Positions 22,758 through 28,921 of a DNA stretch of 28,921 nucleotides are shown here, piece by piece. The notes beneath the pieces were generated by a model. It was given only the letters and a program-made list of their open reading frames with translations. It was not told the origin of the DNA and did not search any database. The number at the start of each line of letters is the position of its first letter. Positions within the stretch are counted from its first letter, which is position 1. This DNA is from JBGPIT01 sp041485125. Lineage in GTDB: Bacteria > Desulfobacterota > Binatia > UTPRO1. The DNA lies in contig JBGPIT010000014.1 of NCBI GenBank assembly GCA_041485125.1, forward strand, positions 1-28,921, in the 5' to 3' direction. The position numbers were made by a program, and so were the translations under genes.

Positions 22758-23660
22758 GTGCACCGTGACGATCCGATGGAAGTCGCGGTCTCGGCCAACG
22801 AGCGGGACCGACGCGCGCTGCTCGGCGCGTTGCTGATCACGCTCGCCTACCTCGGCGCCGAGATCGTCGGCGGTCTCTGGACCGGCAGCCTCGCGTTGCT
22901 GAGCGACGCGGCGCACATGTTCACCGACGTGATGGCGCTCGGCCTCGGCCTCTTCGGCGTGTGGATCGCCGCACGGCCCGCCACCTCCAGCAAAACCTTC
23001 GGCTACTACCGCGCGGAGATCCTGATCGCGTTCCTGAACGGCATCGTGCTCTGGCTGCTCGTGCTCGGCATCGTCTGGGAGGCGTGGCAACGGTTCATGA
23101 CGCCGCCGGCCGTCGACAGCACCGGCGTGCTGGTGATCGCGAGCGTCGGGCTGGTCGTGAACCTCGTCGCCGCGCGGCTCCTCTCCGGGTCGGCGACGCA
23201 CAACTTGAACGTGCGCGGCGCCTTGCTGCACGTGCTCTCCGACCTGCTCGGCTCGCTCGGCGTGCTGACCTCCGCGCTGGTGATGCTCCTCACCGGCTGG
23301 GCGCGCGCCGACGCGGTCGCGAGCGCGCTGATCGCGCTCCTCGTCCTCTTCAGCTCGTGGACGCTCCTCCGCGAGGCGGTCGACATCCTGATGGAGGCCG
23401 TGCCGAGCCACATCGATCTCGACGAGCTGCGGCGGGCGCTCGAGGACATTCCGGGCGCGAGCGAGGTTCACGATCTCCACGTCTGGAGCCTCACCACCGG
23501 GCGCTACGCGCTCTCGGCACACGCGGTCGTCGAGGACGGCAACGAGCGCGACCACGTGCTCGGCGAGATGACCGACCGGCTCGCGACGCGCTTCGACATC
23601 ACCCACGTCACGATCCAGCTCGAGTGCCGCGACCGCCTGGTCGGCGAGCCGCCGCACTGA
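22758..23660 (+). CDS. Cation diffusion facilitator (CzcD/ZitB-type zinc exporter)
   Basis: 300 residues with six hydrophobic segments and a cytoplasmic C-terminal domain. Both metal-site pairs of the zinc-CDF class are present: H53-xxx-D57 in SDAAHMFTD and H158-xxx-D162 in LLHVLSDLLGS, which favours Zn over Mn or Fe transport. The cytoplasmic domain keeps HDLHVWSLTTG and HVTIQLE. It should export zinc or cadmium by proton antiport at the inner membrane. The GTG start at 22758 is the longest in frame; ATG at 22776 is possible, and neither has a clear ribosome binding site. The next gene starts 9 bases after the stop. Confidence 0.93.
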   Translation: MHRDDPMEVAVSANERDRRALLGALLITLAYLGAEIVGGLWTGSLALLSDAAHMFTDVMALGLGLFGVWIAARPATSSKTFGYYRAEILIAFLNGIVLWLLVLGIVWEAWQRFMTPPAVDSTGVLVIASVGLVVNLVAARLLSGSATHNLNVRGALLHVLSDLLGSLGVLTSALVMLLTGWARADAVASALIALLVLFSSWTLLREAVDILMEAVPSHIDLDELRRALEDIPGASEVHDLHVWSLTTGRYALSAHAVVEDGNERDHVLGEMTDRLATRFDITHVTIQLECRDRLVGEPPH

Positions 23661-23669
23661 GCGGTCGGC

Positions 23670-24353
23670 ATGCACGCCGGATCGACGCTCTTCTTCGACG
23701 TCGCGGCGCAGCGTGATTGCTGGCCGGGCGGCGCCTGGCCACTGGTGGGGGCGGAGGAGGCCGCGAACGTTGCGCGACTCTTCGCGCTCGCGGCGCGCCT
23801 CGGCATCCGCCAGGGCGGCGCCGTGTGCCTGCACGCGCACCCGGGAGTCGGCGCTGATGCACCGACGAGCGCCGGCGCGAGCGGAAGAGGGGAGGCGATC
23901 GCGGTCGACGCGACACCCGACGCACCACCGCATTGTCTTGCCGGTACGGAGGGCACCCAGCGCGCCCCGGCGTGCGATCCCTCGAAGCCGCTCCGCTGCT
24001 GGACGCGGGGACGAGATCCGGCCGCGGCGGTCGATCTCGATCGCGCCCACGCCGACTACGTCGCGTCCGGTTGCGCCGCGACTCCCGACGCGCCGCCGCT
24101 CTTCGCGCGCGTGCTCGATCACGTGACCGCAGGCATCCGCGACGCCGTCGTCCTCGGCGCCGGCATCGAGCATGGCCTCGACCGCGCCGTCGACGCCTTG
24201 CTCCGCCGCCGCATCCGGACGCACGTCGCGCTCGACGCCACCGGCAGCGCGACGCCGGAGCACGCGCAGCAGGTGATCGCCGGGTGGAAGCGGCGCTTCG
24301 TCGACGTCACGACGACGGCGATGATCGAGCGGCTCCTCACCCGCGCCGACTGA
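23670..24353 (+). CDS. Isochorismatase/nicotinamidase-like protein, probably catalytically inactive
   Basis: 227 residues with the landmarks of the cysteine hydrolase fold: FFDVAAQRDCWPGGAWPLVGAEE near the N-terminus (compare the DVQNDFCPGGALPV pattern, catalytic Asp at D10), PPHCLAGTEG (86-95, compare PPHCxxGTxG of nicotinamidases), and VVLGAGIEHGLDRAVDALLRR (161-181), where the family has a T-D-Y-C-V or similar nucleophile elbow. Here the Cys position is G169. With the nucleophile missing, the protein is probably not a hydrolase. An Ala/Gly/Pro-rich insert lies around 60-80. It starts nine bases after the CDF gene and is likely in the same operon. Confidence 0.6.
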   Translation: MHAGSTLFFDVAAQRDCWPGGAWPLVGAEEAANVARLFALAARLGIRQGGAVCLHAHPGVGADAPTSAGASGRGEAIAVDATPDAPPHCLAGTEGTQRAPACDPSKPLRCWTRGRDPAAAVDLDRAHADYVASGCAATPDAPPLFARVLDHVTAGIRDAVVLGAGIEHGLDRAVDALLRRRIRTHVALDATGSATPEHAQQVIAGWKRRFVDVTTTAMIERLLTRAD

Positions 24354-24388
24354 GCGACGGGCACACCGCGGGATGTCGGGTGTTCAAA

Positions 24389-24424
24389 TTGACAGGGCAG
24401 AACGGCCCTCCTATGGTCCGCGCG
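24389..24424 (+). promoter_or_regulatory. Consensus sigma70 promoter of the FrhB-like gene
   Basis: TTGACA at 24389-24394, a 17-base spacer, TATGGT at 24412-24417. Start of transcription about 24424, which is the G of the proposed GTG start codon. The spacer contains an inverted repeat AGGGC (24394-24398) / GCCCT (24405-24409), a possible operator. Confidence 0.6.
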
Positions 24425-25599
24425 TGCCGGCCAATCCCAGCTTCAAAGCCATGATGAACGAGGTCGTCGAGTACGGCAGCTGCTGCGAATGCGGATCCTG
24501 TGTCCTCGTCTGTCCCCACAACGTGATCGACTACATCGACGGCAAGCCGAAGCAGGTCGCAAAGGCGAGCGCGCCGCACGACTTCTGCGGCATCAGTGAG
24601 GGTATCGGCTGCGACGTCTGCGCGCAGGTGTGCCCGCGCTTGAACCCGCGCGAGTTCGAGCTCGCCGATCTGCTCTACGGCGCCGACCAGCCCTACAAGG
24701 GCGCGTTCGGGGTGTATCGCCGCATCCTCGTCGCCCGCTGCGTCGACAAGGACATCTTGGGTCGCGCCCAGGACGGCGGCGTCGTGACCGCGATGCTGCG
24801 CTGGGCGTTCGAACGCGGCCTCATCGACGGCGCAGCCGTGTCGGTCGCCGATCCGACCACGCCGGCGCAGCCGATGCCGAAGATGGTGACGAGCGCCGAG
24901 GAGCTGCTCGCGAGCGCCGGCTCCTGGTACACCTACTGCCCGAACAACCTCGTGCTCGCCGATGCCGAACGCCTCGGCCTCGAGAAGGTCGCCTTCGTCG
25001 GCGTGCCGTGCCAGATCACGCCGGTCCGCAAGATGCAGCTCGTCGATCCGTCCTACCTCGTCAACGGCAAGAAGAAGGACAAGCACATCGAGCGGCAGAC
25101 GAAGTTCCTGAAGGGCTACGGCGCCCGCGTCTCGCTCAACATCGGCCTGCTCTGCACCGAGGTCTTCACCTACCAGGGCCTGATGGTCGACAAGATCCAG
25201 GGCGAGATGGGGCTCCCGCTCTCCGACATCAAGAAGTTCAACGTCAAAGGGAAGGTGCTCATCTACAAGCACGACGGCAGCCTGGTCGAGATGAAGCTCA
25301 AGGCGGCGCAGGAGTACGCGCGGCCCGAGTGCCATCACTGCGGCGACTTCTCCGCCGAGCTCGCCGACATCTCCTGCGGCGGCGTCGGCGCGATGGACTG
25401 GACGATCACCATCCTGCGCACGGCGCACGGCGAGGAGCTCTTCAACCGCATGGTTGCCGAGGGCCTCTTCGAGGTACGCCCCATCGAGGAGTTCGAGAAG
25501 TCGATGACGGTGCTGCTGCGCCTGAGCGACCGGCAGCGCCTGCGTGTCCCGGTTCCGCCGGGGCAAGACGCGTCACGCGTCCGGGCCGTTCCCGCTTAA
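24424..25599 (+). CDS. FrhB-like coenzyme F420 hydrogenase/dehydrogenase beta-subunit family iron-sulfur flavoprotein
   Basis: 391 residues. Two [4Fe-4S] motifs at the N-terminus: C20-x2-C23-x2-C26-x3-C30-P and C55-x7-C63-x2-C66-x3-C70-P. Then the FrhB/FdhB domains: QDGGVVTAMLRWAFERGLIDGA, AGSWYTYCPNN, KVAFVGVPCQI, SLNIGLLCTEVF and CHHCGDFSAELADISCGGVG. Family members carry FAD and FeS clusters and pass electrons between ferredoxin-like carriers and F420, NAD(P)H or other partners; the true partner here is unknown, and no hydrogenase or F420 gene is in the window. The GTG at 24424 is chosen because a consensus promoter predicts transcription from this base; a longer ATG start at 24373 would lie upstream of the promoter. 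The stop overlaps the convergent gene by four bases. Confidence 0.9.
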   Translation: MPANPSFKAMMNEVVEYGSCCECGSCVLVCPHNVIDYIDGKPKQVAKASAPHDFCGISEGIGCDVCAQVCPRLNPREFELADLLYGADQPYKGAFGVYRRILVARCVDKDILGRAQDGGVVTAMLRWAFERGLIDGAAVSVADPTTPAQPMPKMVTSAEELLASAGSWYTYCPNNLVLADAERLGLEKVAFVGVPCQITPVRKMQLVDPSYLVNGKKKDKHIERQTKFLKGYGARVSLNIGLLCTEVFTYQGLMVDKIQGEMGLPLSDIKKFNVKGKVLIYKHDGSLVEMKLKAAQEYARPECHHCGDFSAELADISCGGVGAMDWTITILRTAHGEELFNRMVAEGLFEVRPIEEFEKSMTVLLRLSDRQRLRVPVPPGQDASRVRAVPA

Positions 25600-25605
25600 G
25601 GCGGG
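25591..25605. terminator. Hairpin spanning the shared stop codons of two convergent genes
   Basis: CCCGC (25591-25595), TTAAG, GCGGG (25601-25605). The TTAA at 25596-25599 provides the TAA stop for both the plus-strand gene and the minus-strand gene. Copy 2 of the element seen at 10297-10312. Possible bidirectional terminator. Confidence 0.5.
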
Positions 25606-26870
25606 TCGAGCAGGTGGAACGCGTTCACCAAGAAGAGCTGCGGATGCGTGTTGCCGGTGCCGGCCAAGTCGGAGCTGGCGATGAATGCGCTGAACAGGAG
25701 TTGCGTGACGACGCCGGTCAGGTTCTCGCTTCCGGTGGTGAGCTGGACGAGATGGGCGCTGGGCACGTCGTAGAGAAAGAGCTCGTTGGTGCCGCTCGAC
25801 CCGGTACCGGTCAAGTCGGCGGTCGAGGAGAAGGCGATCTTGTCGGCTTTCGCCGTCAGGGTCGGAGCCGTGCTGTCACCGTCGACTCCCGCCGTGATTT
25901 GCTCCAGGACCGGCGGCCGCTTCTGGCGGTTCCACCGATAGATCTGCGAGTGTCCGCCGCCGGTACCGAGCAAGTCCGCGGTCGAGTCGAACACGATCGA
26001 CGCGGCCTTGCGTTCGACGACCGGATTGCGCGAATCACCGAGACCGTTCGTCAGTCGCTCGACGTCGCCCGTCGTCAGATCCTTCAGATAGAGCTGCTGG
26101 AAGCCGTTGGCGCCGGTTCCGAGGACGTTGTCCGACGACTCGAACACGACGAACCCGCCGGCTGAGTCCATCGCGAACTTCCCGGCGCTCGCCGTGGAGA
26201 CCAGCTCGAGGCCCGGATTGCCCGCGCACGGGAACGACGGACAGCCGGCGGTTCCCACGACGCCGTTCTTGAAGGGCGCGCGGTAGACGTGCGTCCCCGG
26301 CGCGAGGCCGTCGCCACGCAGGTCCGCCGTCGATGCGAAGGCGATGTACAGCGCGTTGCCGCTCAATACCGGCGCGAAGCTGTCGCCGGCGCTGTTGGTG
26401 ATCTGAACCAGCGGCACCTCGCCGCTCCGAATGTTGGCCTTGCGCGACGCGAAGATCTCGCGCCCGGTGCTGCCGTTGCCGAGCAGATCGCCGGTCGACT
26501 CGAACGTCAGCTCACGCGCGCGGCGAACCGCCATCGCATTGCGGCACGGCTGGTCGCCGAACGTCAGTTGATAGAAGCCCGGCTGATTCTTGTTCACCCG
26601 GTACCGAAGGTCGAAGACGAAGAGGTTCGGCGTCGCATTGCCGTTCCCGATCACGTCGGCGTCAGTATCGAACAGGATGAGGTTCGACGTGCCGATGAAC
26701 GACGCGCCGCCGATCTGCTGGGGCGGTGCCGCCGTGATCTGCACGACCGGCGGCGTATGCCGGTGCAGCGCGTACGCGATCGAGGCGAGACCGAGAAACA
26801 CGACGCCGCCGATCACGGCGCTGCCGAGGAGCGCGCGAGCGCGCCGAACGCGAAGATGAGGGAAGATCAT
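25596..26870 (-). CDS. Exported TolB-like beta-propeller repeat protein
   Basis: 424 residues. N-terminal basic stretch and hydrophobic helix (LLGSAVIGGVVFLGLASIAYA) act as signal or anchor, followed by ALHRHTPPVVQIT. The body has at least six repeats of about 50-60 residues with the core F-x-S-x-x-D-L-x-G-x-G-x-x-x-x-x-Q-L-F-x-x-D, for example ADLLGTGGGHSQIYRW and SDLAGTGNTHPQLFLVN, each followed by a Q-L/I-T strand. This is the pattern of PD40/TolB-type propeller blades; the D-x-x-G-x-G loops might bind calcium, which is inference. The ATG at 26870 precedes the signal; no clear ribosome binding site. Paralogue of the next gene at 27114-28921. Function unknown. Confidence 0.8.
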   Translation of the reverse strand: MIFPHLRVRRARALLGSAVIGGVVFLGLASIAYALHRHTPPVVQITAAPPQQIGGASFIGTSNLILFDTDADVIGNGNATPNLFVFDLRYRVNKNQPGFYQLTFGDQPCRNAMAVRRARELTFESTGDLLGNGSTGREIFASRKANIRSGEVPLVQITNSAGDSFAPVLSGNALYIAFASTADLRGDGLAPGTHVYRAPFKNGVVGTAGCPSFPCAGNPGLELVSTASAGKFAMDSAGGFVVFESSDNVLGTGANGFQQLYLKDLTTGDVERLTNGLGDSRNPVVERKAASIVFDSTADLLGTGGGHSQIYRWNRQKRPPVLEQITAGVDGDSTAPTLTAKADKIAFSSTADLTGTGSSGTNELFLYDVPSAHLVQLTTGSENLTGVVTQLLFSAFIASSDLAGTGNTHPQLFLVNAFHLLDPP

Positions 26871-27044
26871 GTCAGGAGTCCAAGACAAGAGACGTACGGC
26901 ACCGAGCCATCCGAACATAACAGAAAGCGCGCAGCGTGCATACCCGCGACCTGCTTACGTGTCGTGCGGGTGGCGAGCTTTACGTTCCTCACTAGAGCTC
27001 TCTATGTCCTCCGAGGGATGTGAGCCGTACCGTGATGCAACCGT

Positions 27045-27084
27045 GAGTGCCCGCCACCACGCGGCGGCGTGGCGGCGGGCACTC
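27045..27084. terminator. 18-bp hairpin downstream of the second propeller gene
   Basis: Arms 27045-27062 and 27067-27084, 18 bp with one A-C mismatch and a GGCG loop, 30 bases after the minus-strand stop at 27114. The strongest hairpin in the window. No T-tract on the minus strand, but the position fits a terminator insulating the two propeller genes. Confidence 0.6.
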
Positions 27085-27113
27085 GCATCGGTGCGCCGAG
27101 CGAACGTCCGTTC

Positions 27114-28921
27114 TCAGGGTGTCGGTGTGACCGTCGGCGTCGTCGTAGGCGGCGGTGTCGTGGTCACCGTCGGGGTCGGTGCGGGTTGCGGCAACGTGAA
27201 CAGATCCTCGCCGGATGCGTCGCCTGACACGCCCCGAATCGTCCGGACCGTCCCGGCCTGGGCACGCGGATACGTGACGCAGGCGTTCGCGACCCCTGGC
27301 TGATTGGTGATCTGCTGGCCAGTCGCCGCGATGAATTCGGCGATGTCGCAAGTCGGATCCGGGTCCATATTGGTGAATCCGTTCGTGATCACGGCACCGC
27401 CGGTCGGGTCCGCGACTTGGAAGTTGACGAACGTCCCGTCGGGAACGGCATTGCCGACGAAGTCGGACACGGTGCCCGCGATCACGGTCGTCAGCGTGTC
27501 GTTGCCGTTGTCCGCCGCGAGATCGATGAGGAGCGCGAGACCGATGTTCGCGGGATCGCCGGGCCGCGGCGTCTTGGTCGGCGTGACCGTGACGGTCGGC
27601 GTCGGCGTCAGGGTCGGCGTCGGCGTCACGGTCGGCGTCAGCGTCAGGGTCGGCGTCGGGGTATCGAAATCGGCGGGCGCTTCTTTGAACGTGTTGGCGA
27701 CGAAGAACTGTCGAGCCGTGTTGCCGTTTCCGGTGAAATCGTCCGCGGAGGCGAAGCCGAGGATCGCCGCCGTCGTCGATTGCGAACAATTCGCGCCGTC
27801 GGGGCCGCCACTCACCTGCAGCAAGGGCACGCCGCGTCGAACATCGTATGAGAACACTTGATTGCCGATGCTACCGAGGCCGAGAAGATCAGCTGTCGAC
27901 TCGAAGGACAGCCGCCGCGCCTTGGGATCGATCGACGGGATGTGACTGCCGCTGGCGCCGTTCGTGACTTGCGTCATCTGGACGGTCTGCGACCGCACCT
28001 TGGCGACGAAGATTTGACTCACGGGAGGTCCAGCCGCCGCCGGACGGTCCCACTCGAAGCCGACGAACTTGCCGTTTTGGCTGACGGTCGGCCGCCGTCC
28101 CGGCGTCCCCGTACCGCTCGTCAACTGCTTCAGCACGCCTTTGCGGAGCATGTAGACCTGCAACGTTCCGGGGTTCGCACCGTGATTGAGGAGATCACCC
28201 GCCGACTCGAAGCCGATGACGTTTCCACCGAAGCTCTGCGAGCCGTGAGCGCCACCACCGTTGGAGATCTTCGTGAGGCCGCTGAGCGAGCCGGCGCCGC
28301 AGGGTAGGGCCGTACACGAAGTGCCGATACGCTTGAGGTCGCCCTGGTACAGCTCGGGCACGACGCCGGTGGTGACGCCGTCGCCGAGAATGTCGGTTGT
28401 CGAGTCGAAGAGCACCCACCGGCCGCTGCCGCTGACGTGTGGGTTCAGCGCCTCGCCGTTGATCCGTGTCGCCTGCCGGATGATGCCGCTCACCGTGTCG
28501 TAGACGAAGAGCTGCCGCCCGCCGGTCGGGTTGCGCGTGTAGCAGTTGTTTCGCAGGTCGCTACAGAGCCCGCCGTCGGCTTCGAAGACCATGATCGGCA
28601 ACCGCGGAGTGACCGAGGAGCCGCGCGTCGACATCGTGGGGTTACTCGCGTTGTAGGGACCGAAGGTGACTTGCGTGATTCCCTGCAATAGGTCGAAGAC
28701 GCGCTTGGTGAGGTCGAAGTAGAAGACCTGGGAGCCGGTGCTGCCGTTCCCCAGGACGTCGCCGGTCGCCGTGAAGCCCCAAAACTCCGGAGTATAGGCG
28801 GCGATCTGACCGACGTCACCGCTGGCCTGGGTAGTCACCTGAACGAACACCGGGGTGTCGCGGTGGAGCGCGGAGCTGCGCGAAACCACGACCACCAAGA
28901 CGAGCGCCACCATGGCGAGCG
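27114..28921 (-). CDS. Exported beta-propeller protein with Pro-Thr linker and C-terminal Ig-like domain, 5' end outside window
   Basis: About 600 visible residues. An ATG at 28913 begins MVALVLVVVV, but the hydrophobic segment continues upstream in frame to the window edge and the paralogue has a longer basic N-terminus, so the true start probably lies beyond 28921. ALHRDTPVFVQVT matches ALHRHTPPVVQIT of the neighbour. Propeller-like repeats occupy about 20-415 (GDVLGNGSTGSQVFYFDL, ADLLGLGSIGNQVFSYDV, DDFTGNGNTARQFFVAN). Then come a Pro-Thr linker (about 418-449), a domain of about 125 residues (450-575, GTVSDFVGNAVPDGTFVNFQV), which resembles bacterial Ig-like (Big_1/invasin-type) domains, and a second Pro-Thr tail to the stop. 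Secreted or surface-exposed; function unknown. Confidence 0.8.
   Translation of the reverse strand, partial: LAMVALVLVVVVSRSSALHRDTPVFVQVTTQASGDVGQIAAYTPEFWGFTATGDVLGNGSTGSQVFYFDLTKRVFDLLQGITQVTFGPYNASNPTMSTRGSSVTPRLPIMVFEADGGLCSDLRNNCYTRNPTGGRQLFVYDTVSGIIRQATRINGEALNPHVSGSGRWVLFDSTTDILGDGVTTGVVPELYQGDLKRIGTSCTALPCGAGSLSGLTKISNGGGAHGSQSFGGNVIGFESAGDLLNHGANPGTLQVYMLRKGVLKQLTSGTGTPGRRPTVSQNGKFVGFEWDRPAAAGPPVSQIFVAKVRSQTVQMTQVTNGASGSHIPSIDPKARRLSFESTADLLGLGSIGNQVFSYDVRRGVPLLQVSGGPDGANCSQSTTAAILGFASADDFTGNGNTARQFFVANTFKEAPADFDTPTPTLTLTPTVTPTPTLTPTPTVTVTPTKTPRPGDPANIGLALLIDLAADNGNDTLTTVIAGTVSDFVGNAVPDGTFVNFQVADPTGGAVITNGFTNMDPDPTCDIAEFIAATGQQITNQPGVANACVTYPRAQAGTVRTIRGVSGDASGEDLFTLPQPAPTPTVTTTPPPTTTPTVTPTP
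27570..27663 (-). repeat. Pro-Thr coding repeat (linker)
   Basis: Low-complexity run based on GGCGTC/GGTCGGCGTC on the plus strand, coding TPTPT-type sequence on the minus strand. A shorter similar run at 27117-27185 codes the C-terminal tail. These runs are prone to slippage, so linker length may vary between strains. Confidence 0.85.

Noticed and set aside
24373..24424. Longer N-terminus of the FrhB-like protein from ATG 24373
   Set aside because: It would place the start codon upstream of a consensus promoter, and the added residues do not resemble the family.
26920..26970. GG-N10-GC match upstream of the first propeller gene
   Set aside because: Boxes read roughly CGGGTA and CTGC, too far from TGGCAC and TTGC to claim a sigma54 promoter.
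27570..27663. Regular short repeats as a CRISPR array
   Set aside because: The period is 6-12 bases without spacers and codes a Pro-Thr linker in frame.

Overview
The window is GC-rich (roughly 70 percent by eye) bacterial chromosomal DNA with tightly packed genes. The thrS-infC-rpmI-rplT-pheS-pheT-ihfA block, the surE-pcm-nlpD block and the NtrB/NtrC-type pair point to a Gram-negative of the former Deltaproteobacteria or a neighbouring phylum. Binatota/Desulfobacterota-like lineages are my guess, because they combine such propeller proteins with Pro-Thr linkers; this is inference, not proof. No phage, insertion sequence or CRISPR array is visible.

Layout. 2-775: 3' end of a YyaL/DUF255 protein. 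849-4025: transketolase and transaldolase (non-oxidative pentose phosphate pathway). 4103-6231, minus strand: a six-helix membrane protein of unknown function and an LPG-synthase-type integral membrane protein. 6428-10283, minus strand: a sensor kinase and NtrC-type sigma54 activator (ATGA overlap), then an orphan receiver and a small protein of an unrecognised Trp-rich family (ATGA overlap). A near-perfect sigma54 promoter lies at the receiver start. 10361-11689, minus: a membrane-anchored M61-like gluzincin protease. 11791-18845, plus: tRNA-Val(GAC), thrS, infC (apparent AUA start), rpmI, rplT, pheS, pheT and an IHF-alpha-like gene, a translation operon. 18938-19423, minus: a second member of the Trp-rich family, with a possible sigma54 promoter, a 17-bp palindrome and repeated motifs upstream. 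19792-22708, plus: tRNA-Pro(GGG), surE, pcm, a NlpD-like lipoprotein and apt. 22758-25599, plus: a zinc-type CDF transporter, a cysteine-hydrolase-fold protein lacking its nucleophile, and an FrhB-like iron-sulfur flavoprotein with its own consensus sigma70 promoter. 25596-28921, minus: two paralogous exported beta-propeller-like proteins, the second running off the window edge.

The most interesting part is the regulatory region at 6.4-10.3 kb. The pieces visible in sequence are: kinase, sigma54 activator, a GG-N10-GC promoter whose predicted transcription start coincides with a GTG codon of the receiver gene, and a receiver translationally coupled to a protein of unknown family. A paralogue of that protein 12 kb away also has a GG-N10-GC motif. 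That these form one circuit is inference. Intrinsic-terminator-like hairpins occur at most gene-block ends, but none has a clear T-tract.
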